Notes: a model not told the origin generated them from the sequence alone. DNA of 64,000 bases from Eilatimonas milleporae (GCF_003688555.1 NZ_REFR01000009.1:434001-498000); one strand, 5' to 3'. Positions 9,713-18,808 are shown, counted from the first letter of the stretch. Translations and numbers: made by a program.

Positions 9713-11488
9713 ATGCGCGTTTCCGTTCCGGGTGTCAGCCGGCACCCAACACCGGTCACTTTTGATTATGAGGGACAGGCCGTCGACGCCGCCCCAGGCG
9801 AAACCGTCGCGGCCGCTCTGCTCAATGCCGGCCAGGGCGTGTTCCGCGAGGATAACAAAGGGCATCGGCGCGGTCTCTTCTGCGGCATGGGCGTATGCTG
9901 GGACTGCGGCGTTCTGGTTGACGGCGTGCCCAGGCGCGCCTGTATGGAACCGGTAAGCGCCGGGGCACATGTCAAACGCCTGACGGCACGCACGCAGGCA
10001 CCGCCTGTATCACAGCCGCCTACCGGCACCGCCCCGTCCTCTTCCGCCCTTTGGGCGGTCCGGTCACCGGACATATTGGTGGTGGGCGCGGGACCCGCCG
10101 GTCTCAGCGCCGCCAGGGATGCCGCAGCCGCGGGACTGGATGTATTGGTGGTGGACGAACGCGCCAAGGCCGGCGGTCAGTATTTCAAGCAGCCCGGCGA
10201 CGGCTTCGATGTGCGCGAAGACGTATTGGACGCGCAGTTCCGCGAAGGACGCGGCCTCGCCCGGGACGCGGCCCGTGCCGGCACGGAGTTTCTGTTCGGC
10301 GCCACCCTTTGGGGTGCGTTTACCGACCTGGAACTGGGCGTCGCAACCGATCGGGAAACCCTGTTGATACGGCCCAAACGCCTCATCCTCAGCCCCGGCG
10401 CCTATGAGCGGCCCTTGCCCGTCCCCGGCTGGACATTACCCGGTGTCATGACGACGGGGGCGGTGCAAACCCTGCTCAGGGCATACCAGACCGCGCCGGG
10501 CCGGCGTGTGCTCATCGCCGGCAACGGTCCGCTGAACCTGCAGGTCGCCCGGGAACTGACCGATGCCGGTGTCAAAGTGGTCGCCGTCGCCGAACTGACG
10601 GCACGCCCCGGTCTGGCTGCGGCATCCGCCCTGCTCGGCATGGCCGGGTCATCCCCGTCCCTGGCGCTGCAGGGGGCAGGTCATTTGGCACGATTGGCCA
10701 TGCGCCGCGTTCCGGTACTGTATCGTCATGTTCTGTTAAGCGTCGACGGCAACGACCACGCCCGCCGCGTCACCATCGGCCGTATCGCACCAGACGGCAG
10801 CCTTGTCCCGGGAAGCGAGAAAAGCTGGGATATCGACACTGTGGCCATGGGCTACGGATTTCTGCCGCAAAGCGAACTGGCGCGTGCGCTGGGATGCCGC
10901 CACAGCTATGACCCGAAACGACGCTGCCTTGTGGTTGATCGCGACGACAACGGCCGCACATCCGATGAGCGGATATTCATATGCGGTGACGCCGGCGGCC
11001 TGGGCGGGGCCCGTATTGCCGCCGCACAGGGAAGCCTGTCGGCCCTAGCAGCGGCCGAAGACCTGAAGGGCGGCCTGACACCGGGCGAGACAAAACACCG
11101 CCGGACCGCTTTACGAAGCCTGGCACGTCACAGACGGTTCCAAACCGGTCTTTGGCGGTTTTACGATGCCCCCGTACCGGACGTGGGGCTGGCCACGGCC
11201 GATACACTGATATGCCGATGCGAATGCGTGGACCGCGCCGCCATCGAGACCACCATGGCCGAAGGGAATTGCAGTCTTGCCGCAGTCAAACGGGCGACAC
11301 GTGCGGGCATGGGACGCTGTCAGGGACGCTATTGCGGCCCGGCCATGGCCGCCATGCTGCAGGACATGTATGGTCGAGAGCCGGCGGAAGAAGCCTTTTT
11401 CGCACCACGGACCCCCTTCAAACCCATGCCGATCGGCAAACTGGCGGGGGACATTCCGGGGGCGCCCCACAGACGCGGCGCCGTTTGA
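9713..11488 (+). CDS. 2Fe-2S/FAD-dependent amine or imino-acid oxidoreductase (opine/hydroxyproline oxidase alpha-like)
   Basis: A 591-residue three-part protein. Residues 1-90 form a plant-type 2Fe-2S domain with cysteines at 57, 62, 65 and 77 (CGMGVCWDC then C). From 121 an FAD-binding domain starts with ILVVGAGPAGLSAA; a second dinucleotide fold has VLIAGNGPLNLQ at about 263. From about 495 a BFD-like domain has CRCEC and later GRCQGRYCGP, likely to bind a second cluster or zinc. This architecture equals HcnA plus HcnB, or the alpha and gamma subunits of opine and D-hydroxyproline dehydrogenases, fused in one chain. Those enzymes need a beta flavoprotein of the DAO type, and one is encoded at 18845-19984. 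Substrate inferred as a secondary amine or imino acid. Confidence 0.9.
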   Translation: MRVSVPGVSRHPTPVTFDYEGQAVDAAPGETVAAALLNAGQGVFREDNKGHRRGLFCGMGVCWDCGVLVDGVPRRACMEPVSAGAHVKRLTARTQAPPVSQPPTGTAPSSSALWAVRSPDILVVGAGPAGLSAARDAAAAGLDVLVVDERAKAGGQYFKQPGDGFDVREDVLDAQFREGRGLARDAARAGTEFLFGATLWGAFTDLELGVATDRETLLIRPKRLILSPGAYERPLPVPGWTLPGVMTTGAVQTLLRAYQTAPGRRVLIAGNGPLNLQVARELTDAGVKVVAVAELTARPGLAAASALLGMAGSSPSLALQGAGHLARLAMRRVPVLYRHVLLSVDGNDHARRVTIGRIAPDGSLVPGSEKSWDIDTVAMGYGFLPQSELARALGCRHSYDPKRRCLVVDRDDNGRTSDERIFICGDAGGLGGARIAAAQGSLSALAAAEDLKGGLTPGETKHRRTALRSLARHRRFQTGLWRFYDAPVPDVGLATADTLICRCECVDRAAIETTMAEGNCSLAAVKRATRAGMGRCQGRYCGPAMAAMLQDMYGREPAEEAFFAPRTPFKPMPIGKLAGDIPGAPHRRGAV

Positions 11489-11502
11489 GAACATTTGTTC
11501 GC
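11487..11502. promoter_or_regulatory. region A operator-like palindrome (copy 4)
   Basis: GAGAACA-TT-TGTTCGC, 13 of 14 positions matching the GCGAACA-NN-TGTTCGC consensus. A further GAGAACA half-site follows at 11506-11512. It lies about 100 bases upstream of the ABC-transporter operon and overlaps the stop codon of the preceding gene. Confidence 0.6.
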
Positions 11503-11603
11503 ATTGAGAACATTTCTCCTTGATTTCCCGTCTGTCTCGTCTAACCATGGGGCCAAGGACAAGAAACGGTGTAATGATTTCCAGGACGGGAGGACAGGAA
11601 CAC

Positions 11604-12473
11604 ATGGGCATGTTTCAACAAATCCGGTTTGCCGCACGGCATGGGAAAAGCGTGCTTTGCAGCCGGTTCTCATCCCTGCTGACGGTGCTGTCCGTAACGG
11701 CCGCCATGGTGCTTGCCATCACCGGGGACGCGGCCGCGCGGCCGCTGGATACCATTCTCAAGGACGGCACGCTGAAGGTTGGCGTCAACCCCAACTTCCC
11801 GCCCATGAGCGCATATGGCATGACCAATCAGCTTGAAGGGTTCGACGTGGACATCGGCAACCGGATCGCCGCAGCGCTCGGCGTGAAAGTGCAATTCGTC
11901 CCCACGGAAGCGGCCCAGCGCGTTGCCTTTCTGACGTCAGGTCGGATCGATATCGCCCTCGGCGCTCTGACCCGTACGCCCGACCGGGCCAAATTGATCG
12001 ATTTCACCGTGCCCCTCCACACCGAGGCCATGGGGGTTCTGACAACGGAAAAAGTCGACGCCGCCAGCTGGGCGGATCTCAACAACGAGGATATCACCCT
12101 GGTCAATATGCGGGGCAACCTGTCCGTCGATATCCTGAAGGAACGCCTGCCGAAAGCAAAAGTCCTGCTGGTGGACGGCAATGCGGATACGGTGCGGGCG
12201 CTGGCGCAGGGCCGGGCCGATGCACTGGTTGAAAACATCGATTTTTTCATGAACTTCACCAAATTCTACCGCAATGTGAAATGGCGCGTCCTTGACGATC
12301 CCATCTTTGTCGCCTGGTGCGGCATCGGCGTTGCCCGTGACAGCCGGTCCCTGCGCGATTACCTGAACGTGCTTCTCTTCGACATGCATAAATCCGGCAC
12401 GGTCAACGAGATATGGCAGAAATGGTACGGCGCGCCGATGGTGATACCCATTGACCCCGATCCGTTTTTCTAG
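11604..12473 (+). CDS. ABC transporter substrate-binding protein, polar amino acid family (SBP_bac_3)
   Basis: A 289-residue periplasmic binding protein. The start at 11604 follows GGGAGGACAGG. A signal peptide with hydrophobic core LLTVLSVTAAMVLAITG ends near AAARP. The mature domain opens with TLKVGVNPNFPPMSAYG and has the family signature EGFDVDIGNRIAAALG, and GRIDIALGALTRTPDR fits the ligand-site region. Family members bind amino acids, opines and similar charged small molecules. It heads a binding protein-permease-permease-ATPase operon. The ligand is not readable from sequence; with the amine oxidase genes nearby, an amino or imino acid is the natural guess. Confidence 0.93.
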   Translation: MGMFQQIRFAARHGKSVLCSRFSSLLTVLSVTAAMVLAITGDAAARPLDTILKDGTLKVGVNPNFPPMSAYGMTNQLEGFDVDIGNRIAAALGVKVQFVPTEAAQRVAFLTSGRIDIALGALTRTPDRAKLIDFTVPLHTEAMGVLTTEKVDAASWADLNNEDITLVNMRGNLSVDILKERLPKAKVLLVDGNADTVRALAQGRADALVENIDFFMNFTKFYRNVKWRVLDDPIFVAWCGIGVARDSRSLRDYLNVLLFDMHKSGTVNEIWQKWYGAPMVIPIDPDPFF

Positions 12474-12566
12474 ACTCCAGCCGCCAGACCGGACTCCCAG
12501 GCCGGATTTTGATGCCACAGCATATGCCGGCAGCCGCCCGTCCGTAGTCCCGGAGCGTTTCACAGG

Positions 12567-13241
12567 ATGACTTACACATTCCAGTTCGGTGAGGTGATCG
12601 AGGCCCTGCCCTATCTTCTGGGCGGGGCGGCGGTGACGCTTCAGATCGCCTTCGCGGCCTTCTGGGGCGGGGCGCTGATCGGTATCCTCGGTGCCGTCGC
12701 CAAGGTGTACGGACGTCCGGCCACCGCGAAGGCCGTGTCGGCCTATGTGGTTTTCTTCACCAACACGCCCGCGCTCGTACAGATTTTCTTCCTGTATTAT
12801 GCCCTGCCGGATGCCGGTGTGGTGCTCGACCCCATGACCGCCGTTTTGATCGGTTTGGTTCTCAATTCCGGTGCCTATCTGACGGAAATCCTGCGCGGCG
12901 GCGTGGAGTCGGTGCGCCGCGCCGAAATGGAGGCCGCCAGTGTGCTCGGCATGTCGCGCCTGCAAGTGCTGACATACGTCATGCTGCCCCACATCACCCG
13001 GACCATCTATGCCCCGCTTTCCAATTTTTTCGTCTGGCTGGTGCTGGGCAGCTCGCTTGCCGCCCTGTTCGGGGTGGAGGAACTGACGGGGCGTGCCATC
13101 AATATCAGCACATCCAATCTGCGCACGATTGAAACCTTTATCGTCGTCGCGGGCATCTATGTGGTGCTGACGGTCATTGCCAGCCTGTCGCTGGCCGCTG
13201 TCGGGCGCTGGGTCTTCCGCGTCAAGGCTAAGGTTCTCTGA
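12567..13241 (+). CDS. ABC transporter permease, polar amino acid type
   Basis: A 224-residue membrane protein with about five hydrophobic segments, beginning with ALPYLLGGAAVTLQIAFAAF. The cytoplasmic EAA loop that contacts the ATPase is AEMEAASVLGMSRLQVLTYV, at about residues 116-135. FFTNTPALVQIFFLYYALP is typical for HisM/GlnP-like permeases. It overlaps the next permease gene by one base (TGATG junction), so the two are translationally coupled and would form a heterodimer in the inner membrane. Confidence 0.93.
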   Translation: MTYTFQFGEVIEALPYLLGGAAVTLQIAFAAFWGGALIGILGAVAKVYGRPATAKAVSAYVVFFTNTPALVQIFFLYYALPDAGVVLDPMTAVLIGLVLNSGAYLTEILRGGVESVRRAEMEAASVLGMSRLQVLTYVMLPHITRTIYAPLSNFFVWLVLGSSLAALFGVEELTGRAINISTSNLRTIETFIVVAGIYVVLTVIASLSLAAVGRWVFRVKAKVL

Positions 13242-13930
13242 TGCTTGACTATATCCTGTCACAGATCCCGATGTTCGCCACATGGCATAATCTGGTTTTC
13301 TTTCTGGAAGCGGCCGGGCGCACCCTGACCATGACCCTGATCGGCTGCGGCATCGGTTTCACGGCCGGTCTGGCCATCGCGGTGCTGCGACAATCGCGCG
13401 CAAGGGTGCTGGCACCGCTGCGTATGCTGGCCGTCGCCTATGTGGAAACCTTCCGCCGCATACCGTTTCTGGTCATCCTGTTCATTGTTCTCTATGTCAT
13501 ACAGCCGTTGGCACCGGATGCCTCGCTGCTCGCCATTGCCACGGTCGCGGTGTGTCTTCTGTCCACAGCATTCCTGTCGGAAATCGTACGGGCCGGACTT
13601 GAATCCGTCCCCCGCCAGCAGACCGAAGGGGCGGCGGCTCTGAATTTCACGGCGGCGCAAAGTCTGTTCCTGGTGGTCCTGCCACAAGCCTGGCGGGTCA
13701 TTCTGCCGCCGGCGGCGGCCTTCATCGTCATGTTCATCAAGGACACGTCGCTTGCCTCCCAACTGGGGGTCATCGAACTGACCTTCGCCGGGAAAATCCT
13801 GGTCAATCGCGGGTTTTCGCCCTTCCTCGGCTATGGGGCGGTGCTCATTCTGTATTTTGCCATGTCTTACCCCTTAAGCCGGCTGGGGGCCTATCTGGAG
13901 AAACGCCTTGCACCATCTCGACATTCGTGA
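13241..13930 (+). CDS. second ABC transporter permease, polar amino acid type
   Basis: A 229-residue inner-membrane protein of the same family as its upstream partner. FFLEAAGRTLTMTLIGCGIG forms the first segment, YVETFRRIPFLVILFIVLY resembles the conserved FRGxPxLVQL stretch, and the EAA loop reads QQTEGAAALNFTAAQSLFLV. Its end overlaps the ATPase gene by 23 bases. It would pair with the 12567-13241 product to make the transmembrane channel. Confidence 0.93.
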   Translation: MLDYILSQIPMFATWHNLVFFLEAAGRTLTMTLIGCGIGFTAGLAIAVLRQSRARVLAPLRMLAVAYVETFRRIPFLVILFIVLYVIQPLAPDASLLAIATVAVCLLSTAFLSEIVRAGLESVPRQQTEGAAALNFTAAQSLFLVVLPQAWRVILPPAAAFIVMFIKDTSLASQLGVIELTFAGKILVNRGFSPFLGYGAVLILYFAMSYPLSRLGAYLEKRLAPSRHS

Positions 13931-14645
13931 CCTGTCCAGCGCATACGGCTCGCAGCAGATCCTGAAAGGCGTCACCCTGTCCGCCGACAAGGGCGAAGTG
14001 GTCAGCCTGATCGGCCCTTCCGGCTCCGGCAAAAGCACCCTGCTGCGCGTGCTGATCGGCCTGACGCCCCCCACCGGCGGCGACGTCCGGATCGCCGGCG
14101 AGACGGTCAATTACGCCAACCGCAAATCCGTCCGCGCACTGCGCGACCGCATGTCAATCGTGTTTCAGCAGTATAACCTATTCCAGAACATGACCGTCCT
14201 GCGCAACGTCACCATTGCCCCCGTCAAGATCCGCAAACGCGACAAGGATGAGGTCCACACCCAGGCCCGCGCCCTTCTGACCAAGGTCGGCATGGCGGAA
14301 AAGGAAGACGCCTATCCCGATCAGTTGTCCGGCGGCCAGCAGCAGCGGGTCGCCATCGCCCGCGCGCTCGCCCTGAACCCCGAAATTCTTCTGCTGGACG
14401 AGGTCACATCGGCCCTCGACCCCGAACGCGTCAACGAGGTACTGGACACCATCCGCAGCCTGACGCGCGAAGGCATCACCATGATCATCGTCAGTCATGA
14501 AATGGCCTTCGTGAAAGAGGTCTCGACCCGTGTCGTCATGATGGATGACGGCCAGATCGTCGAAGAAGGGCCGCCTGAACAGATATTCGACAATCCGCAA
14601 AAACAGCGGACACGCGACTATGTCGGGACCATTTTGCGGCACTGA
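13908..14645 (+). CDS. ABC transporter ATP-binding protein, polar amino acid type
   Basis: A 245-residue ATPase with Walker A GPSGSGKST at residues 36-44, Q-loop in IVFQQYNLF, signature LSGGQQQR, Walker B ILLLDEVTSAL and H-loop VSHE. These are the complete catalytic motifs of the GlnQ/HisP family. Translation probably starts at TTG 13908 inside the end of the permease gene; no other in-frame start fits the N-terminus HHLDIRDLSSAYG. It completes the importer encoded from 11604. Confidence 0.93.
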   Translation: MHHLDIRDLSSAYGSQQILKGVTLSADKGEVVSLIGPSGSGKSTLLRVLIGLTPPTGGDVRIAGETVNYANRKSVRALRDRMSIVFQQYNLFQNMTVLRNVTIAPVKIRKRDKDEVHTQARALLTKVGMAEKEDAYPDQLSGGQQQRVAIARALALNPEILLLDEVTSALDPERVNEVLDTIRSLTREGITMIIVSHEMAFVKEVSTRVVMMDDGQIVEEGPPEQIFDNPQKQRTRDYVGTILRH

Positions 14646-14733
14646 TCCGGCAGCACCCCGCACAGCCCCCAGCGGCATCTGTGACAGGACGTTATGTCCG
14701 CCTTGCGGCACCGGCCTGCTTGTGTGATTATAT

Positions 14734-14749
14734 ACGAACGTATGTACGC
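14734..14749. promoter_or_regulatory. region A operator-like palindrome (copy 5)
   Basis: ACGAACG-TA-TGTACGC, 11 of 14 positions matching GCGAACA-NN-TGTTCGC. It sits 33-48 bases before the start codon of the second DUF885 gene, where it could overlap the promoter. Confidence 0.4.
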
Positions 14750-14781
14750 TGATCGCACAAAAATTCAGGGGGAAATGTGCC

Positions 14782-16422
14782 ATGCATCGTCGTTTCTGCA
14801 AAGGCCTTGGCCAGGCCTTCATGATCCTGGCCTTTTTGACCGCACCGGTATCGGGCGCGTCCGCGCCACCCGGCTATGACACGCTCGTCACCCTTTTCAA
14901 GGACTTCAGGGCCTTCGCACCGCCGACGGTCAAAGACGGCGTGCCGGACTACAGCGCCGATGCCATGGCGAAACAGCATGCCGCGCTCGGCGGTTTCATG
15001 GACAGGCTGCAGGCGATTGACGACAGCCGCTGGCCCATCCCCCGGCGTGTCGATTACATGCTTGTTCTCGCGGAAATGCGCGGCCTTGATTTCCAGCACC
15101 GCGTGATCCGCCCCTGGGCGCGGGATCCGGCTTTCTACAGCACGACCAATCTGGGGTTCGGGCCGAAAATGCATGGGGCCATGGCCATCCCGTCCCTGCC
15201 ACTGGCGCCGGAAGATCTGCCCGCTTTCGCTGCAAAGCTGCGCGCAGTCCCCGCCATTCTCGTCCATGCGCGTGAAAATCTCACGGACCCACGCGGTGAC
15301 CTTGCCCGGCTGGCGATCGAACAGAAACGGATTGAGCGCAATGTTTATGACCGTCTTGCCGGTGCATTGGCAGCCCACCACCCCGCGCTGGTTCCCGCTG
15401 CCGAAGCCGCGCGGGATGCCGCCGCCGCCTTCATGGACTGGCTGACCGGGATTGAAAGCGAACTGCCCGCCCATGGCGGTATCGGGCGCGAGCAATACGA
15501 CTGGTATCTGAAGCATGTTCTGCTGTTTCCCTATTCCTGGGAAGACATGCGCATCATCGGCCAGCGTGAATATGAACGGGCCATGGTGTTCCTGAAACTT
15601 GAAGAACACCGCCACCGCGACATCCCGATGACCGCGCCGGCGGACTCGCTTGCCGAGTTTGAGCGCCGCCGCGAAGAGGCGGATGCCGACCTCCTGCGTT
15701 TTCTGGCGGAAGACGGCATCATGACGGTGCCGGACTATCTGGTGCCTGTGAAGAATGAAGGGCCTTACATCCTGCCGGCCGACCGCGACCCGGCGAAACC
15801 CGGCCCGTTCGAAGCCCCGATCCGGCGCCATTTCTTCCGGGAGGCCGAAGACCGCGACCCACGCCCCTTGCGTGCGCACAATGTTCCCGGACACCTGTAT
15901 GATGCACTGTTCATCCAGCGGGATGACCGTCCCATTCGCGGCACACCCCTTCTTTTCTTCATCAGCGGCACCCGGGCCGAAGGCTGGGCCTATTATCTGG
16001 AAGAAATGATCCAGCAGCTCGGCTTTCTGGACGACCGGCCCAAGACCCGTGAAATCAACTATATTCTTCAGGCCAAGCGCGCCGCCCGCGTCCTGCCGGA
16101 ACTGATGCTGCACGCCAATGGCTGGACATATGCCGAGGCCCTTCACTCCCTGACCAGTCGCACGCCTTACTGGATGGGCCCCGATGATGCCATTGCCCGG
16201 TTCGATCTGGAACTGTATCTGCGCCAGCCCGGCTACGGCATCGGTTATTATATGGGAAAAGTGCAGCTTGAAGCCCTGATGGCCGAGGTCGCGGCGGCGG
16301 AAGGCCGCGCTTTCGAGCTGAAGACGTTTCACGACCGCTTCATCGGGGCCGGCGTCATCCCCATATCGCTGATACGCTGGGAAATGACCGGCAAGGATGA
16401 CCAGATCGCGGCCATGCGCTGA
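14782..16422 (+). CDS. exported DUF885-family protein (paralogue 2)
   Basis: A 546-residue homologue of the 5017-6675 product, with signal peptide FMILAFLTAPVSGASA (about residues 13-30) and ribosome site GGGGGAAA. The region matching HExxPGH reads AHNVPGHLYD: both histidines of the motif remain but the catalytic glutamate is replaced by asparagine. The second motif is intact as RAEGWAYYLEE. It is thus closer to the family norm than paralogue 1, yet still lacks the expected general base. It ends at a strong bidirectional terminator. Its location beside an amino-acid importer suggests processing or binding of a peptide-like or amide substrate in the periplasm (inference). Confidence 0.85.
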   Translation: MHRRFCKGLGQAFMILAFLTAPVSGASAPPGYDTLVTLFKDFRAFAPPTVKDGVPDYSADAMAKQHAALGGFMDRLQAIDDSRWPIPRRVDYMLVLAEMRGLDFQHRVIRPWARDPAFYSTTNLGFGPKMHGAMAIPSLPLAPEDLPAFAAKLRAVPAILVHARENLTDPRGDLARLAIEQKRIERNVYDRLAGALAAHHPALVPAAEAARDAAAAFMDWLTGIESELPAHGGIGREQYDWYLKHVLLFPYSWEDMRIIGQREYERAMVFLKLEEHRHRDIPMTAPADSLAEFERRREEADADLLRFLAEDGIMTVPDYLVPVKNEGPYILPADRDPAKPGPFEAPIRRHFFREAEDRDPRPLRAHNVPGHLYDALFIQRDDRPIRGTPLLFFISGTRAEGWAYYLEEMIQQLGFLDDRPKTREINYILQAKRAARVLPELMLHANGWTYAEALHSLTSRTPYWMGPDDAIARFDLELYLRQPGYGIGYYMGKVQLEALMAEVAAAEGRAFELKTFHDRFIGAGVIPISLIRWEMTGKDDQIAAMR

Positions 16423-16461
16423 CACACGGAGCCTCTCGCCAGAGGCAGCCGTGAACACACA

Positions 16462-16497
16462 AAAGGGGCCCCGGCATGGCATCGCCGGGGCCCCTTT
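16462..16497. terminator. strong bidirectional hairpin terminator
   Basis: A perfect 14-base-pair stem (AAAGGGGCCCCGGC at 16462-16475, its complement at 16484-16497) with an 8-base loop, flanked by A and T runs in both directions. It lies between the convergent DUF885 and flavin oxidoreductase genes and can serve both. Confidence 0.85.
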
Positions 16498-16523
16498 GCA
16501 CTTGCTGCGCTTTGGATGTGCGG

Positions 16524-17747
16524 TCAGCCCGTCTTTTTGCCGATATGACGGCGCGACAGGAAAAACGCGTATGATTCCGGCAGGACCGTATGGGGCGCCG
16601 GATGTCCGAGCGCAATGGCGGCATGATAGGCGAAATTGGGATTGGCGATCAGTTCGCGTCCCAGGGCCACCAGATCGGCACTGCCGTCCGTGACAACCCG
16701 CTGCGCCTGTTCCGGCTCCAGGATCAGACCGACCGCCATGGTCGGCATGTCCGCGTCCGCCCGCACCGTATGGGCATAGGGCACCAGGTATCCCGGTGCC
16801 GGCGGTGCCTTCGCACGCCCGGACGCCCCCGTGATACCGCCCGCCGAACAGTCCAGCACATCGACCCCTTGCGCTTTCAGGGCCTTTGCCAGGGCGACGG
16901 TGTCCTCAATGGTGACGCTGCCGTCCTCGCTGTCCACTGCGGATGTCCGGTAAAACACCGGCATATCCGACGGCACCACGCGGCGCACCGCTTTCACCGC
17001 TTCCACGGCAAAGCGCATGCGGCCCGCCAGATCGCCCCCCCAGGCATCGCTGCGATGGTTGGACAGGGGCGAGAAAAAGCTGTGGATCAGATAGCCATGG
17101 GCGCCGTGCACTTCGATGAAGTCGAAACCGGCCGCCACGGCCCGCGCTGCGGCATGGCCGAACTCGGCCAATAAAGCCTCGATTTCCGCAGACTCCAGCG
17201 CGCGCGGTGTCGGCCAGTCTGCCGTCAGCGGAATGGCGCTGGGGGCCACCGTCTGCCAGGCCTGATCGGGCACGGTCTCGACCAGCGGGCGCGCGCCTTC
17301 AAGCGGTACGGCGGCGCTGCCCTTGCGCCCGGCATGACCGATCTGAATACCGACCGGGGTTCCCTGATCGTGGTACAGCCTCGTGACGGCCTTGAGGCCC
17401 TCGATATGGCTGTCCTGCCAGATTCCCAGACACCCCGGTGTGATACGGCCGTCCCTGGTGATGCCGGTGGCCTCCACCACGGCACCGCCGACACCGCCCA
17501 GGGCGAAACGACCATGATGCGCCATATGCCAGGGAGTGATATGCCCCTCATCGGCACAGTACTGGCACATGGGCGTCACGACGATACGGTTCTTGAATGT
17601 CACGGACCGCACGGCAAAAGGCTGAAACAGCGGCGGCACCGCTTTGGTGCCGTCGGTGTCCCGGCCTACGCTTTCCGGATCCGCGTCCCGTGTTACGCCG
17701 GACCGGCTCAGGGTTTCCGCCGCACCGGCCTCAGTCGATTGCGCCAT
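16524..17747 (-). CDS. NADH:flavin oxidoreductase, old yellow enzyme family (YqjM-like)
   Basis: A 407-residue FMN-dependent TIM-barrel enzyme. The barrel starts at about residue 40 (LFQPFAVRSVTFKNRIVVTPMCQYCAD), with the YqjM-type cysteine in PMCQY. HGAHGYLIHSFFSPLSNHR and the C-terminal VALGRELIANPNF are family marks. The first 38 residues are polar and unusual; a later start is possible, but the ATG at 17747 has AAGGCGG upstream. Members reduce activated C=C bonds; some cleave N-methylated compounds. It lies 11 bases after the DHDPS-family gene in the same operon, so both probably work on one pathway. Confidence 0.92.
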   Translation of the reverse strand: MAQSTEAGAAETLSRSGVTRDADPESVGRDTDGTKAVPPLFQPFAVRSVTFKNRIVVTPMCQYCADEGHITPWHMAHHGRFALGGVGGAVVEATGITRDGRITPGCLGIWQDSHIEGLKAVTRLYHDQGTPVGIQIGHAGRKGSAAVPLEGARPLVETVPDQAWQTVAPSAIPLTADWPTPRALESAEIEALLAEFGHAAARAVAAGFDFIEVHGAHGYLIHSFFSPLSNHRSDAWGGDLAGRMRFAVEAVKAVRRVVPSDMPVFYRTSAVDSEDGSVTIEDTVALAKALKAQGVDVLDCSAGGITGASGRAKAPPAPGYLVPYAHTVRADADMPTMAVGLILEPEQAQRVVTDGSADLVALGRELIANPNFAYHAAIALGHPAPHTVLPESYAFFLSRRHIGKKTG

Positions 17748-17758
17748 TGTTTCCGCCT

Positions 17759-18688
17759 TTATTCATAACTGTTCAGCAGATCGTCCATTTGTTTCATCAG
17801 GGCAACCACCTTGGTGCGCCGATCGATACCTTCCTGGCCCAGATCGTCAAACCGCATCAGTGGCGGGCGGACGTCGCCCACCGGATATCCGGCCGCGGCG
17901 GACAGGGCTTTCGAATAGCACTGGTGTCCATATGTCGGATGCCCTTCCGCGATAATATGATCGATCTTGACCAGAAGCCGCTGGATCTCCTCGGCACGGT
18001 CACGGTGGCCTTCCACCAGATAGTCCCACATCCGCGTGGTATGCCAGGGCAGATAGTTGCCGTATGGATTGACATAGCCGACCGCCCCGAGAAGGTGGCT
18101 TTCCACCGGGCGCTCGCCGGCGAACACATTCATCACGCCGTCCGTCGCCTCGACAATATCGTAGACGCGCCCGACATCCATGCTGGCTTCCTTGATGTAG
18201 CGGACATTGTCGAACGCCTTTGTCAGCCGTGCCACCATGGCCGCAGACATGTCCACATTGGATGTGAACGGATTGTTGTACAACATGATGGGGATCGAGA
18301 TGGATTCGGCGATCGCCTTGTAATAATTGAAAATCTCGTCGTTCGTCGGCGTGTAGTAATAAGGCGGGATCACCATCACCCCTTGCGCACCCAAGCGTTC
18401 CGCCTGACGGCTGAACCGGACGGCACGCGGGGTATGGGCATCCATGGTCCCGACCAGCACATCCATCCGTCCGTTTACATGCGATACGGTTTCCGCGACC
18501 ACCTGTTCGCGTTCTTCCTCGGTCAGGGTCAGAAACTCACCCGTCGTCCCAAGCACGATGATCCCCGGCACACCGCTGTCAACCTGCCAGTCGATGAACC
18601 GCCGCAGTGACGGCACGCATATGGCCGAACCGTCCTCGGTAAATGGCGTTATCGCTACCGTGTAGCTTCCCCGGAATTCTTTGGACAT
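17759..18688 (-). CDS. DHDPS/N-acetylneuraminate lyase family class I aldolase or deaminase
   Basis: A 309-residue (beta/alpha)8 enzyme. GTTGEFLTLTEEER at about 47-60 is the family signature; MLYNNPFTSN contains the catalytic tyrosine and VRYIKEAS the Schiff-base lysine. These residues form an imine with a 2-oxo acid such as pyruvate. Besides DapA, the family includes pyrroline-4-hydroxy-2-carboxylate deaminase of hydroxyproline breakdown and 5-dehydro-4-deoxyglucarate dehydratase. Because it is next to an amino-acid-oxidase-type gene and co-transcribed with an old yellow enzyme, a catabolic role is more likely than lysine synthesis. The exact reaction cannot be read. Confidence 0.9.
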   Translation of the reverse strand: MSKEFRGSYTVAITPFTEDGSAICVPSLRRFIDWQVDSGVPGIIVLGTTGEFLTLTEEEREQVVAETVSHVNGRMDVLVGTMDAHTPRAVRFSRQAERLGAQGVMVIPPYYYTPTNDEIFNYYKAIAESISIPIMLYNNPFTSNVDMSAAMVARLTKAFDNVRYIKEASMDVGRVYDIVEATDGVMNVFAGERPVESHLLGAVGYVNPYGNYLPWHTTRMWDYLVEGHRDRAEEIQRLLVKIDHIIAEGHPTYGHQCYSKALSAAAGYPVGDVRPPLMRFDDLGQEGIDRRTKVVALMKQMDDLLNSYE

Positions 18689-18780
18689 ATCCCCCGTTCA
18701 CTCCTATTTTGCCACGGGCCTCCCCGAGAGCGATATATCGACCTTTATTGCAGAAGCGTTGGAATCAAAATAAACGCTCT

Positions 18781-18808
18781 GCGAACATGTGTTAGCATAG
18801 CGCCCAAA
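18781..18808. promoter_or_regulatory. region A operator-like palindrome plus long box (copy 6)
   Basis: GCGAACA-TG-TGTTAGC at 18781-18796 matches 13 of 14 consensus positions. The right part overlaps, on the minus strand, the longer box GGGCGCTATGCTAACA (18805-18790) seen also at 3584 and 7687. It lies between the divergent DHDPS-family (start 18688) and DAO-family (start 18845) genes. Confidence 0.6.

Noticed and set aside
14728-16482. 584-codon open frame on the minus strand
   Set aside because: It covers the DUF885 gene in antisense and shows no recognisable motif, only Gly/Arg/His-rich composition.
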